Positions 9,274 through 18,758 are shown, counted from the stretch's first letter. The stretch is 64,000 nt of DNA from JBKCUK01 sp046318415 (GCA_046318415.1 JBKCUK010000005.1:116168-180167), one strand, 5' to 3'. The notes: generated by a model from the letters alone, not told the origin. Translations and numbers: made by a program.

Positions 9274-11139
9274 ATGGAGAAAACCTTGTGCACGCGCCTG
9301 AAGCGTCCCCTGATTATCCTGTGCGGGCTTTTGCCACAGTTTCTTGCCGCAAACGAAGAGATCGTGGTTCGGGACACCGCCGTTGAAGAGCCCACCTCTA
9401 CACCCGATCGCCTCACAGCTAAAGAAGCCCAACGCACCCAGACCCGCACCTTAAGCGGCACCCTCAATCAAATGGCATCGATCACGCTTAGCGGCAGCGA
9501 GCATCAAGGCCCCCTCTATGCCCGCATGCGCGGCGCCAATTTCGACCAAACCGTTGTTCGGTTTGAGGGCATTCCCATCAATTCTCCCTTGGACTCGGGC
9601 GCCGCCAACCTGATGGGTTTGCCTGCGGATTTACTGGGGGATGTGCGCGCTGTTGCAGGCTCGAACAGCGTTTCTGGCGGTCCAGGCGCCATCGGAGGCG
9701 TCATCAACCTTCAGGCCTTTGACGCGTCGGAAGAACGCGCCAGTCTCAGCGTTGAAGCCGGTTCACGCCACCATACGCGCGCAGCCGCAAGGGTACACCA
9801 CCAGAATCATTGGGCGCATTTGGGCGCTGGTCTGGTCAGTGCGCGAAGTGGTCAAGGCCATCTGCAGAATCGCATCCACGGCCAACCCCTTGCCGATCGA
9901 AGACACAGCACCCAGGGTCTTGTGAAAGCCGAACTGACCCCAATCAGTGGCGCACGCACCAAGCTGCTTGTCATGCAAGATCATCAACACCAGCGTCTTA
10001 ATCGTTTGGGTCTGCAAAGCGATGGACAGTTTTATCCCCATCCCCATGCAGCAAAAGATCATCTAACGACGGAGCGGCTATTTGCAGGTCTCACCCAGAC
10101 ACTTAGCAGCACCAATGGGCGTTGGAAGGGCTGCATGGGCCTGGGCGGTAATCATGTGAGGCGCGTTTCTCGCATTCACGGGCGACGTTACCGGGGTACA
10201 GGTGAGGCAGTGGACACCCAAACGGAACTCAAATTCCGTGCTTCAAAGCACATCAAACTCAAAGGTCAAGCGGGTCTACTAAGTGAAACCATCCATGTGC
10301 GCCATGGGTCCCACAATCGCCGCCACATTCCCTTTACGGCCATCGTGATGACAGTAAAACCCGTGGAAAATCTGCGCACTGAGGGCGGCTTACGCGCTGA
10401 TCACCTCAAGAACACAGGAACCATTGCCTCAAAACATGCGGGGCTTAGTTGGCAGGCTTTAAGGGATACCACAATCGGCGCCCAGGTTGGCACCGGATTT
10501 CGCGCCCCTTCCCTCTTTGATCGGGCGAAATTCGGCACGTTTCAGTTGCCTAATCGCCTAATCAAACCCGAAAAAAGCCATTCTTATAGTTTAAGCTTAG
10601 GCCAGAACCTGTGGCATCAGCAGGCGCAGCTGATGCTGACCGGATTCATTTTAGACATCGATCGGCTGATTGCGACGCGCAAAGTCAGCCCGTTTTCTGT
10701 TCAGCGGGTCAATAGCGGCAAACGGCGCTCAAAAGGAGCGGAGATCAGCCTGCTTTTGTCACCGAATGACAGGCTACACTGGCGCACCGCCTATACGCTC
10801 ACCCAAACAAGGAATCATGGACCGCAACCCAGCCCCATGCGCTTACCGCGCCATAAAGTCTCTTCAACGCTCACCTGGCAGTGGACAGACAGCCTCGCCA
10901 CCTTTGTGGCCACAGAGGCGCGCAATAGAACCCTTGACTTGGATTATGCGCGCTATCCCGTTAAAATCCGCAAGCTGCATGGGCGTGCCCTCTTGGCCCT
11001 CGGCGCCAGCTGGCAACCCCAAGACAACATCGCCTTTTTTGGGCGCATCGAAAACCTTTTCAACACACGCTATGAGGATCAATACGGTTATGGCCCTGGC
11101 CGCAGGTCCATCATTTTGGGGGGGAGTCTAAAATTTTGA
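9274..11139 (+). CDS. TonB-dependent receptor, BtuB-like (vitamin B12 uptake)
   Basis: Outer-membrane gated barrel that imports a scarce ligand using TonB energy. The chosen ATG gives 621 residues with a signal peptide (RPLIILCGLLPQFLAA). A TonB-box-like EEIVVRD follows directly. The plug domain is clear (MRGANFDQTVVRFEGIPI; GGPGAIGGVINL), and the barrel ends in the usual aromatic C-terminus (GGSLKF) after YGPGRRSI. The B12 riboswitch in its leader and its BtuB-like size make cobalamin or a related corrinoid the likely ligand. It overlaps the following tonB-like gene. No fuller B12 transport set (BtuCDF) is in the window. Confidence 0.88.
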   Translation: MEKTLCTRLKRPLIILCGLLPQFLAANEEIVVRDTAVEEPTSTPDRLTAKEAQRTQTRTLSGTLNQMASITLSGSEHQGPLYARMRGANFDQTVVRFEGIPINSPLDSGAANLMGLPADLLGDVRAVAGSNSVSGGPGAIGGVINLQAFDASEERASLSVEAGSRHHTRAAARVHHQNHWAHLGAGLVSARSGQGHLQNRIHGQPLADRRHSTQGLVKAELTPISGARTKLLVMQDHQHQRLNRLGLQSDGQFYPHPHAAKDHLTTERLFAGLTQTLSSTNGRWKGCMGLGGNHVRRVSRIHGRRYRGTGEAVDTQTELKFRASKHIKLKGQAGLLSETIHVRHGSHNRRHIPFTAIVMTVKPVENLRTEGGLRADHLKNTGTIASKHAGLSWQALRDTTIGAQVGTGFRAPSLFDRAKFGTFQLPNRLIKPEKSHSYSLSLGQNLWHQQAQLMLTGFILDIDRLIATRKVSPFSVQRVNSGKRRSKGAEISLLLSPNDRLHWRTAYTLTQTRNHGPQPSPMRLPRHKVSSTLTWQWTDSLATFVATEARNRTLDLDYARYPVKIRKLHGRALLALGASWQPQDNIAFFGRIENLFNTRYEDQYGYGPGRRSIILGGSLKF

Positions 11140-11759
11140 AAAGCTTTTCTCTGAAGACATCAGCCCTTCTTTCCGGCCTTGGTCACGTGGGTCTTGCGGG
11201 GAGTTTTTTTGTGGCGCTCAATGGCCCCAGTGCAGAACACAGCCCACAAAACTTAACACCCGTACCCATCGAATTTGCTGTATTGGCCACAAGGCAATCG
11301 GTGCAACCACAAACCCCGTCGGGTCAAAGAAAGGGCACGTCCAGACCTATGAGCAGCCCTAAAGTCACGCGGCCAAGCGTACATCCAGTCAGGGAACCCG
11401 CCCCCATCGCATCTCCAGCACCTCAAGAATCTCCCCCACCTCCCGTCACTGTGGAGAATCAAACCGCACCCGCCACAAAACCTCGCTACATCCTGGGAAG
11501 CCCTGAGTGTCCGCATCCACGCTATCCCAAAGAGGCGCGCCGACGTGGACTCTCAGGCCGCGTTGTGGTGCGGCTTTTTGTTCGCAAAGACGGCACCGTA
11601 GAGGCAGCCGAGGTCTATGAGTCAAGCGGTCATCCTCTATTAGATCAAGCCGCCCAAGAAACGCTGAAGGAGTGGCGTTTGCAGCCCGCCAGCTACAAGG
11701 GCGTTGCTTCGACCAGCACGGTGGACATCCCCATTCGTTTCGAACTTGTGGCACCTTAG
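11136..11759 (+). CDS. TonB-like energy transducer
   Basis: 207 residues. It begins at a TTG that overlaps the TGA stop of the receptor gene (TTTTGA), with a G-rich Shine-Dalgarno about 8 bases upstream, so translation is probably coupled. The N-terminus is one membrane anchor (LLSGLGHVGLAGSFFVAL). A proline-rich periplasmic spacer follows (PAPIASPAPQESPPPPV). The C-terminal TonB domain contains YPKEARRRGLSGRVVVRLFV and SSGHPLLDQAA. It most likely serves the neighbouring B12 receptor under the same riboswitch. ExbB/ExbD partners are not in the window. Confidence 0.9.
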   Translation: MKSFSLKTSALLSGLGHVGLAGSFFVALNGPSAEHSPQNLTPVPIEFAVLATRQSVQPQTPSGQRKGTSRPMSSPKVTRPSVHPVREPAPIASPAPQESPPPPVTVENQTAPATKPRYILGSPECPHPRYPKEARRRGLSGRVVVRLFVRKDGTVEAAEVYESSGHPLLDQAAQETLKEWRLQPASYKGVASTSTVDIPIRFELVAP

Positions 11760-11813
11760 AAGCCTGAGATGCCTCTTGCCACGGATCCTTGTGTCTTCTA
11801 TAAATGAGGCCAT

Positions 11814-11887
11814 GCGGGTGTAGCTCAATGGTAGAGCAGAAGCTTCCCAAGCTTACGACGGGGGTTCGATTCCCCTCACCCGCTCCA
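11814..11887 (+). tRNA. tRNA-Gly (anticodon CCC)
   Basis: 74 bases including an encoded CCA end. The acceptor arms GCGGGTG and CACCCGC pair. The D arm GCTC/GAGC, the anticodon loop TTCCCAA (anticodon CCC) and the T arm GGGGGTTCGATTCCCCT all fit. The layout closely resembles known bacterial tRNA-Gly(CCC). Confidence 0.96.
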
Positions 11888-12294
11888 TTTTCTGGCCCAA
11901 GCTTCACAACAGAAATCTATCCAAATCAAAAGACCCCCTGCACAACCGTCGTGTTTGCTGATCATACGCGTGTCTACCGTTATTCCTGTCTACCTGAAAG
12001 CGCGAGAAAATAAACTTGTAAGGTTGCTTACAGCACAACGGTTTTTGTCAACAATTACACCTAAAACCGTCACATCTACTAAGTTGCTGATTCTTTAGGG
12101 CAGATTTTATTCAAAGATCTAAAGCCTCCTTCTTCAATGACAGCAAAGGCGTCAAAGCCAGAAGCTTTTTCCCAATAAGTTCATATGTTTTATCTTTTTC
12201 CCAAAAATAACAATTGTCAAAGAAGCAAGTCGTCACTATTTTACCGGAAAGCCTATGAAAAAACCTATTTCATAACCGTGAGAGCGCACAAAAA
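11888..12294 (+). other. Intergenic region, AT-rich, no gene seen
   Basis: About 400 bases between tRNA-Gly and the large exported protein gene. No frame with a start, ribosome site and plausible protein was found, and no RNA was recognised. It presumably contains the promoter of the 12295 gene, but no clear -35/-10 pair could be fixed. Confidence 0.5.
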
Positions 12295-13845
12295 ATGACA
12301 AAAATGTGGAAAATTATTGCGGCCTTTGCATTTTTTGCCAAAAATTCATGCCTATCCTCTGAATACACCTCTTCCGATAAGGAAAATAGAGAACTGCATA
12401 ACTCATCCATATTGTCAAAATCCATAGATTTTTCCAGTGTGCCTCAGAAACAACTCCTGGCCAATGCATCAAAAAACACATGCGACCAAACCCTCAACGG
12501 CAGCTTGTTGTTCACTGATTTTAGTTTTGGGTCAGAAGCAGGACATTCCTCTTACGCCACCGATTGGAGTGAAGATGAATTTGCAATAGGGAACCCTCAG
12601 ACGACAGCTACTGCGCCGGCCAGCAACTCCAAACGCAAGCGCAGTTCACATGTTGCCGATTCCCACGTGCTGTCACCCCTCAATTCTCCCCTGACCTCGC
12701 CACAGAAGATGGCTTTGCGCTCACCCACCAAGAAGCGCACAAAACTTGCTGAGCAAAGTATAAGCCTGAGCGCACAGGAGAATACTCTCCCTGACCCCAC
12801 CCCTTCGGCAAAGCGGAAGCTATGCTTTGAGGACATGGCTGCAGAAGAACAAAGGGATACTTTTTCAAGCATCTCAGACGGACAGCATGAAAAACCAAGC
12901 GGCATCCAAGCCACCGGCGCTCACCAAGGCAAAGACAAACGTAAAAAACAACGTAAGGAAAGGTTCGGCTTCATAACACCAGAAGAAGCGCTGACCACAT
13001 TTAAATACAACTTCATGGCCCACCAAGCCAGTGAGAAGAGTCTGGCCGAAACTTACCTTCCCATTCCAAAAGAACTCCGCGGTGATGAGGGCACAACATT
13101 TCCGCCACTCATCCTGAATGCTGCTGGTAATCTGGCGTATGAAGGGACCCGTTCTCAAAGACGTTTATTGAATCAAAGTGTACCAGGCCTTCTGGCAAGC
13201 CCTGTTAAACCCTACCATGCACCCAAGAGAACTCCTGCCTATGCGCCGAAGGAGTTTACGGTCGATCCAAGCCGTGCAAAACATACCCGTGCCTCTTACG
13301 CACTAGAACAAACAATTCTTTGGCAAGAAAAGACCATCGAGCAGGTTTTCGAGCCCTTACTGATTTACCTCAAAGGGTGTTCAGATCAGGGCGCTTCCCC
13401 GTCGCTGATGGCTGTCACCGAAATTCTGTTTACAAAATTGAGCGAGTACTTTGATTGCAAGGTGGACATTGAAGATGAACAGTTTTGGCTATCATCGTAT
13501 CAACTCACGAATCAAAGAAATAAAGCGTTCCTCCCACAAAACTTGCAACGCATGTCCCAGGGACAGAATCCTATCCTGGATGGCGAGACAGGTCATGCCC
13601 ATCATGTGACCCAAAAGACCCTTTGCGGACCAGGTAGCCAACTCAAAGAAATCGTGATTTACGTACCGGCAAGCTTTCACCACAACCACTCGGAATTGCT
13701 GCACCGCTTCCTTGATCAGGGTGAAGAAACCCATGTGCACGGCATCTGGTCGAATGAATGGAATAATCGTCGCAAGCAAGCCAACATGGAACTGCATGCG
13801 CAGCTCAGCAAAAAAGTAGACGCCACTCTCTTGCCAAAAAGCTAG
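12295..13845 (+). CDS. Exported protein with eukaryote-like linear motifs and His-rich C-terminus
   Basis: 516 residues, no known family over its length. Residues 1-22 look like a signal peptide (KIIAAFAFFAKNSCLSS). Residues 23-330 are low-complexity and polar. They hold a KEN box (29-31), S/T-P sites of CDK type (S135-PQK, S143-PTK, S302-PVK, also S127, S131, T169, T313), an RxL-like KRKLCF (173-178) and basic clusters KRKR (113-116), KKRTK (146-150) and KRKKQRK (215-221). The ordered C-terminus has GHAHHV (433-438), then YVPASFHHNHSELLH (456-470) and HVHG, a spacing that recalls HNH/EndoVII toxin nucleases. A host-directed effector is inferred, and nuclease activity is only a possibility. 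Confidence 0.8.
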   Translation: MTKMWKIIAAFAFFAKNSCLSSEYTSSDKENRELHNSSILSKSIDFSSVPQKQLLANASKNTCDQTLNGSLLFTDFSFGSEAGHSSYATDWSEDEFAIGNPQTTATAPASNSKRKRSSHVADSHVLSPLNSPLTSPQKMALRSPTKKRTKLAEQSISLSAQENTLPDPTPSAKRKLCFEDMAAEEQRDTFSSISDGQHEKPSGIQATGAHQGKDKRKKQRKERFGFITPEEALTTFKYNFMAHQASEKSLAETYLPIPKELRGDEGTTFPPLILNAAGNLAYEGTRSQRRLLNQSVPGLLASPVKPYHAPKRTPAYAPKEFTVDPSRAKHTRASYALEQTILWQEKTIEQVFEPLLIYLKGCSDQGASPSLMAVTEILFTKLSEYFDCKVDIEDEQFWLSSYQLTNQRNKAFLPQNLQRMSQGQNPILDGETGHAHHVTQKTLCGPGSQLKEIVIYVPASFHHNHSELLHRFLDQGEETHVHGIWSNEWNNRRKQANMELHAQLSKKVDATLLPKS

Positions 13846-13989
13846 CTCTCAAGCTTGGCGTGGAAACGAGACTACGTTGATGGCAGCTGTTTTTGCTGCT
13901 TTGTAATTTTTTGTCACTGCTTTGTGTTTTAAAGCGCTACTTTAATGTGACATAAAGCAACTACGCAAAAACAGACAAGTGCAGTTTTG

Positions 13990-15369
13990 ATGCAGTGGAA
14001 AAGCATTATTCTCGCGGCGGGTGAAGGCACTCGTCTGCGATCTAAAATCAACAAAGTCATGCACAATGTGGCTGACTTGCCCCTTTTGGGGCATGTGCTG
14101 CGTGCAGTATCTGAAGCTGGATGTTCCTCACCCATCGTTGTGGTGTCGCCAAAACGTCCTGAGGTAGCCACTTATGCCCAGAACTTTCTACCCGCCACAC
14201 AAGTTGCCTATCAAGCGGAGCAGCTTGGAACAGCCCATGCGGCCCAATGCGGCCTTGCACAAGTGCAAGGGCAAGGGCAAGATGATGCACCGATGTTCAT
14301 CGTTTTTGCTGACACCCCGCTGATTCAGCCCCACACATTTAGAGATATTCTTGAGGTTTTCACCAGCGATAACCTTGATGTCCTGGTTTTGGCCATGGAA
14401 GCGGAAACGCCCAACGCCTATGGACGTCTCATTCAGGGTCAAGATGGCCAAGTACAGCAGATTATCGAAGCACGGGATGCAACGGTTAATCAGTTAAAAA
14501 TTACCCTCTGCAACTCTGGCATGATGGTGGCCCGCACTTCGGTTTTGCAGCAGCTGTTGCCGCGGATTCAAAACATCAACGCTCAACGTGAGTACTATCT
14601 ACCGGATGTGGTAGCCCTTGCACACCAAGCAGGCCTTAAGGTGGGCCACCATGTGATTTCTCAAGAGGAAGCCCTTGGGGTCAATACAAGGCAGGATCTC
14701 TCACGGGTTGAGGCGGCCTTCCAAGCCCGGGCGCGTCAAGAGGCCATGACCAGGGGCGTCACCCTGATCGCGCCTGAGACGGTTTTTTTCGCACATGATA
14801 CCCAGATCGAGGCCGATGTCATCCTCCATCCCCATGTGGTGTTTGGGCCTGGCGTGGCTGTTGCCTCGGATGCTGAAATTTTCAGCTATAGCCATCTTGA
14901 GGGATGCCAGGTGGAATCAGGTGCGCGCATTGGACCCTTTGCGCGACTGCGCCCAGGGACAGTCATTGGCGAAAGGGTACACATTGGTAACTTCGTTGAA
15001 GTGAAAAACGCACACATTGCAGAAGGTGCCAAGGCCAATCATTTGAGCTACATAGGTGACGCATCCGTTGGCAGCGATGCAAACATCGGTGCTGGCACCA
15101 TCACCTGCAACTATGATGGCTTCACAAAGTCCCAAACCGTGATTGGGGCGGGCGCTTTTGTGGGCTCAAACACCGCATTGGTTGCACCCGTCACGGTAGG
15201 TGCGGGCGCTATTATTGGCGCCGGCAGTGTGATCACTGCCAACGTGGCAGATGACATGATGGTGGTCGTGCGGGCAGATCGCCGCGATGTGGCAGGCGGC
15301 GCCAAAAAATTTCGCGCAGCTAAAAAGGCTGCAAAAGAGACCAAGAATCTAAAGTCAATCGGAGAATAG
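13990..15369 (+). CDS. glmU: Bifunctional UDP-GlcNAc pyrophosphorylase / GlcN-1-P acetyltransferase
   Basis: Makes UDP-GlcNAc for peptidoglycan and lipid A. From the ATG at 13990 the product has 459 residues. The N-terminal uridylyltransferase has IILAAGEGTRLRS-x4-KVMH, EQLGTAHA and FADTPL. The C-terminal left-handed beta helix has hexapeptide repeats (IGPFARLRPGTVIG; NFVEVKNA; NHLSYIGDASVG; GAGTITCNYDG), the last ones forming the acetyltransferase site. A TTG directly before the ATG is also in frame. glmS follows after 6 bases, so both genes of the pathway form one operon. Confidence 0.98.
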   Translation: MQWKSIILAAGEGTRLRSKINKVMHNVADLPLLGHVLRAVSEAGCSSPIVVVSPKRPEVATYAQNFLPATQVAYQAEQLGTAHAAQCGLAQVQGQGQDDAPMFIVFADTPLIQPHTFRDILEVFTSDNLDVLVLAMEAETPNAYGRLIQGQDGQVQQIIEARDATVNQLKITLCNSGMMVARTSVLQQLLPRIQNINAQREYYLPDVVALAHQAGLKVGHHVISQEEALGVNTRQDLSRVEAAFQARARQEAMTRGVTLIAPETVFFAHDTQIEADVILHPHVVFGPGVAVASDAEIFSYSHLEGCQVESGARIGPFARLRPGTVIGERVHIGNFVEVKNAHIAEGAKANHLSYIGDASVGSDANIGAGTITCNYDGFTKSQTVIGAGAFVGSNTALVAPVTVGAGAIIGAGSVITANVADDMMVVVRADRRDVAGGAKKFRAAKKAAKETKNLKSIGE

Positions 15370-15375
15370 GCTACT

Positions 15376-17190
15376 ATGTGTGGGATTGTCGGCATCGCAG
15401 GTAAAAAAGAAGTCACCTCACGGCTCGTGGCGGGGCTCGAGCGTCTTGAGTACCGCGGCTATGACTCGGCAGGAATTGCGGTACACGCCAATGGCATTCA
15501 AAGACGCCGCTGTGTTGGCCGTGTCATGGGGCTTAAAGACCTCCTGGATCGCGAACCGGTTAACGGTCATGTGGGTATTGCCCATACCCGCTGGGCCACC
15601 CATGGCGTTCCCAACGAGGCTAATGCCCACCCCCATGTTGCGGGACCGGTTGCCGTAGTGCACAACGGCATTATTGAAAATCATGCCGAATTGCGGGCTG
15701 AACTTGAAGCGAAGGGGTGCCTCTTCACCTCAGACACTGATACGGAAGTGGTTGCCCATTTGATTCATCAAAATCTGCAAAAAGGCCTTAAACCCGAACA
15801 AGCTGCTCTTCAAGCCATCCGACACTTAAAAGGTGCCTATGCCCTCGCCATTATATTCGAAGATGATCCAAATTTGCTCATCGGGGCGCGCTTGGGAAGC
15901 CCCCTTGCCATTGGCTATAGCGAGGAAGAGCACTACCTTGGCTCCGATGCCCTTGCCCTTGCAGGCCTTGCCGAACAGATTAGCTTCTTAGAAGAAGGCG
16001 ATATCGTGGTGATGCGCCCAAGCGGGGTCACCATTTATGACCACAAAGATCAGGTTGTTATCCGTCCAGCGCAACTAAACCCCGTATCAGAAAAAGCGGT
16101 TACCCTGGATGGCTTCGAGCACTTTATGCTCAAAGAGATTCATGAACAACCAGCTGTTTTTGAAGCGATCTTGAGCGCCTATACATCTGATGATGCGCTT
16201 ACCCTGCCTCGGCTACCCTTTGATTTGACCGCAATTGAATCCATTCAAATTATCGCGTGTGGAACGGCGTATCACGCGGGTCTTGTGGCACGGTATTGGT
16301 TAGAAAAGCTGGCCCGTATTCCAGTGGAGGTTGAGATCGCCTCCGAGTATCGCTATCGCACGCCGCCGTTGCGCCCAAATACGCTCGCCATTTTCATCTC
16401 GCAGTCCGGTGAGACCGCAGATACTCTAGCTGCCCAGGCCTATGCGAAGGAGGCGGGCGCCCACACCCTGGCCGTGGTCAATGTGGCCAATAGCTCCCTA
16501 CATCGCAGCGTGGATGCGGCTCTCTTAACCCTTGCAGGCCCAGAGGTCGGTGTGGCCTCAACAAAAGCCTTTACCGCGCAGCTGATGGTCTTGGCCCTGT
16601 TAACGCTGAATCTGGCCGAGGCTAAAGGCTTGATGAATAAGGCACAGCTCATACAGCACCTGGAGGACTTGCGCACTGTCGTCCGCAAAGCCAATGATGT
16701 CATTGAACAGCAGGCAGCCGTTGCAGACATGGCTAAAATGTTAGTGGCCGCCCGCGATGTTCTCTATCTTGGACGCGGCACGTTCTGCCCGTTGGCGTTT
16801 GAGGGGGCCCTTAAACTCAAAGAGCTCTCCTACATCCATGCAGAGGGTTACGCCGCCGGCGAAATGAAGCATGGCCCCATCGCGCTGATTGATGATCATG
16901 TCCCTGTGATTGTGATCGCACCGGAAGACGAACTTTTCCACAAAACCCTTTCCAACGTGCAAGAAGTATCTGCGCGCAAGGGCATTATTCTAGCCCTAAC
17001 AGACGTGCATGGGCAAGCCGCACTGCATAAAATGGCGCGCGCCCATTACGCAGCACCAACCGCGGGCTTTATGGCAGCCCCCATTTTGCAAAGCCTTCCC
17101 TTACAGTTTTTATCATACTTCACCGCCCTCATGCGTGGCTGTGATGTGGATAAGCCCAGAAATTTAGCGAAATCCGTAACCGTGGAGTAA
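15376..17190 (+). CDS. glmS: Glutamine-fructose-6-phosphate aminotransferase (isomerizing)
   Basis: First enzyme of hexosamine synthesis, making glucosamine-6-phosphate from fructose-6-phosphate and glutamine. 604 residues, full length. The N-terminal glutaminase starts MCGIVGIAG with the catalytic Cys right after Met, and has RGYDSAG and HTRWATHG. Two SIS sugar-binding domains follow (IACGTAYHAGL; SQSGETADTLAA; EGALKLKELSYIHAEGY). The C-terminus DKPRNLAKSVTVE is the conserved tail. GGAG precedes the ATG. No glmS ribozyme-like sequence is seen upstream. Confidence 0.98.
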   Translation: MCGIVGIAGKKEVTSRLVAGLERLEYRGYDSAGIAVHANGIQRRRCVGRVMGLKDLLDREPVNGHVGIAHTRWATHGVPNEANAHPHVAGPVAVVHNGIIENHAELRAELEAKGCLFTSDTDTEVVAHLIHQNLQKGLKPEQAALQAIRHLKGAYALAIIFEDDPNLLIGARLGSPLAIGYSEEEHYLGSDALALAGLAEQISFLEEGDIVVMRPSGVTIYDHKDQVVIRPAQLNPVSEKAVTLDGFEHFMLKEIHEQPAVFEAILSAYTSDDALTLPRLPFDLTAIESIQIIACGTAYHAGLVARYWLEKLARIPVEVEIASEYRYRTPPLRPNTLAIFISQSGETADTLAAQAYAKEAGAHTLAVVNVANSSLHRSVDAALLTLAGPEVGVASTKAFTAQLMVLALLTLNLAEAKGLMNKAQLIQHLEDLRTVVRKANDVIEQQAAVADMAKMLVAARDVLYLGRGTFCPLAFEGALKLKELSYIHAEGYAAGEMKHGPIALIDDHVPVIVIAPEDELFHKTLSNVQEVSARKGIILALTDVHGQAALHKMARAHYAAPTAGFMAAPILQSLPLQFLSYFTALMRGCDVDKPRNLAKSVTVE

Positions 17191-17192
17191 AG

Positions 17193-17215
17193 CAAAAAAG
17201 AGTTTCTTTTTTGAG
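17193..17215 (+). terminator. Possible terminator after glmS
   Basis: CAAAAAAG and CTTTTTTG can pair around a 5-base loop just after the glmS stop. The stem is almost only A-T and therefore weak. Confidence 0.35.
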
Positions 17216-17480
17216 TCAAATTCTATTATCAGTAATCATGCAAAGGTAAATTTTAAGCTTATTTTATGCTCGCCTCGCATCTTAATTATGTTAACGGTCC
17301 AGGCGCTAAGAGTTAAAAATTGATGAAAGCATGAGGCCAAAGTCAGATTCAAAAATTTAAGCTTATTTAAAAATTTAATTATTTGACCGTTCAAAAAGAA
17401 CAGATAGGGAAAAAATTGACATCAAGATTAAAGTTTTTTTTCGCAAGGAGGATAGATATTTTGATTCATTAGTACTTGCC

Positions 17481-18758
17481 TTGGGAGTGCTCATTATATA
17501 CTGCGGCTCTTTCGCATTCTTCATCAAACACTCTCTACAACCCATAACAACTTGCGATGTCGGTCAGTACCTTAAAATAGCCCATTTGATTACTGAAAAG
17601 GGATTATTAGCAGCTCAAGAAGCCAAAAGAACATTCGCCTATCCATGGGTTCTATCGTTTCTTATTGGGCTTGCAAATCTAACAAGACTGCCTGAGGCAT
17701 TCATAATTTTCTTTTTTCAAACAACATCCTATTTCCTTACGTCAGCATGGGTTGCAAAACAACTCTTATGGCACTCAAGAAAACTTTCAGCTTTCGTATA
17801 CTTAGCTTTGTGCTCCAACGTTTTTATAATGCCTTATCTGGGCATCACACTGACGGATGCAATTTATACGAGCCTCGTGCTTGGCGCCACAGCAATTCTG
17901 AGTAGAGCTCAATATTACCCGAAAGAACAAGGCAAAAATACTTTCTCTCACTATTTTACGCCCCTGATTCTTTTCACAACAGCGCTTGTGATTAGACCAG
18001 CATCAGTGTGGCTATCACTGCCGATTGCCGTCTGGATTCTTTTCTCGAGCTTCGAAAGAAAACATCTCAACAAGTTGACTTTCGCGACGCTAGTTGCGTC
18101 AATTCCACTATTAATTCAAATTACGATCAATACCCTGGCATTCAAGACAGTTACTTTTTTTCCAGCAAGCAATTTAGGTTCAGCACAACTGGTTTGGGGA
18201 ATTGAGAATATAAAGTATGCAACTTGGCTCGGAAATGGCGCACCCCAAAACAATTATTTTTCGAAAAATCTTGTGAATATCGTAGGCGCAGGCGATCCGA
18301 TCAAATGGTATATATCCCACCCGTTTCAAGGCATAAAGCTAATATTTGTGAAACTCTTTGCTGCTTTTGATTGGGATTATCTAATGCCTTATCCAAGGAA
18401 AATACCTAAGTTTAAGTGGATTCCATCCATTATTTCCTTTTCTGTGCTCTTCTGGGGGCTTACAGGAGTGTTGCTGAACGCCTTCAAAAATTGTTTGCCA
18501 GTTCTTGGCCTTAGATATATGCCTCTGTTAATTTTTGCCTCATGGAGCGCTGTTACCTTAAGCTCAGCGCTTGAGCTACGTTTTACATTGCCGATGATTG
18601 GATATTTCATAATTTCTGGAACCGCAGCAATCCATTACTTAAGCCAACCCGACCACAGAGCAACTTTAAAATACTACATGGGCGGTTGGATACTTTTCAT
18701 GGCGTTTGCAGTTTGGATGGCAAGGTTTGTTCGATCACAGGCTGTGGTGCAGTGGTAA
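17481..18758 (+). CDS. Multi-pass membrane protein, AT-rich, start codon uncertain
   Basis: At least 425 residues with about ten hydrophobic segments. A conserved-looking polar N-terminal loop (TTCDVGQYLKIAHLI) and RPASVW recall GT-C/PMT-type glycosyltransferases of the inner membrane, but the likeness is too weak for a firm call. The gene is much richer in A+T than glmS or the chemotaxis genes, suggesting transfer. The start is odd. A strong AAGGAGGA lies at 17445-17452, yet no ATG or GTG follows in frame; the first usable codon is the TTG at 17481, 28 bases away. The frame is open back to 17379. An N-terminal mutation or a non-standard start is possible. Confidence 0.65.
   Translation: MGVLIIYCGSFAFFIKHSLQPITTCDVGQYLKIAHLITEKGLLAAQEAKRTFAYPWVLSFLIGLANLTRLPEAFIIFFFQTTSYFLTSAWVAKQLLWHSRKLSAFVYLALCSNVFIMPYLGITLTDAIYTSLVLGATAILSRAQYYPKEQGKNTFSHYFTPLILFTTALVIRPASVWLSLPIAVWILFSSFERKHLNKLTFATLVASIPLLIQITINTLAFKTVTFFPASNLGSAQLVWGIENIKYATWLGNGAPQNNYFSKNLVNIVGAGDPIKWYISHPFQGIKLIFVKLFAAFDWDYLMPYPRKIPKFKWIPSIISFSVLFWGLTGVLLNAFKNCLPVLGLRYMPLLIFASWSAVTLSSALELRFTLPMIGYFIISGTAAIHYLSQPDHRATLKYYMGGWILFMAFAVWMARFVRSQAVVQW

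Noticed and set aside
12310..12435. KSIDF in the 12.3 kb protein as another PP1-docking motif
   Set aside because: Fits only the loosest RVxF pattern, without a SILK partner or conservation evidence.
17280..17300. TTAATTATGTTAAC as a CtrA box
   Set aside because: The two TTAA halves are separated by 5 bases, not 7.
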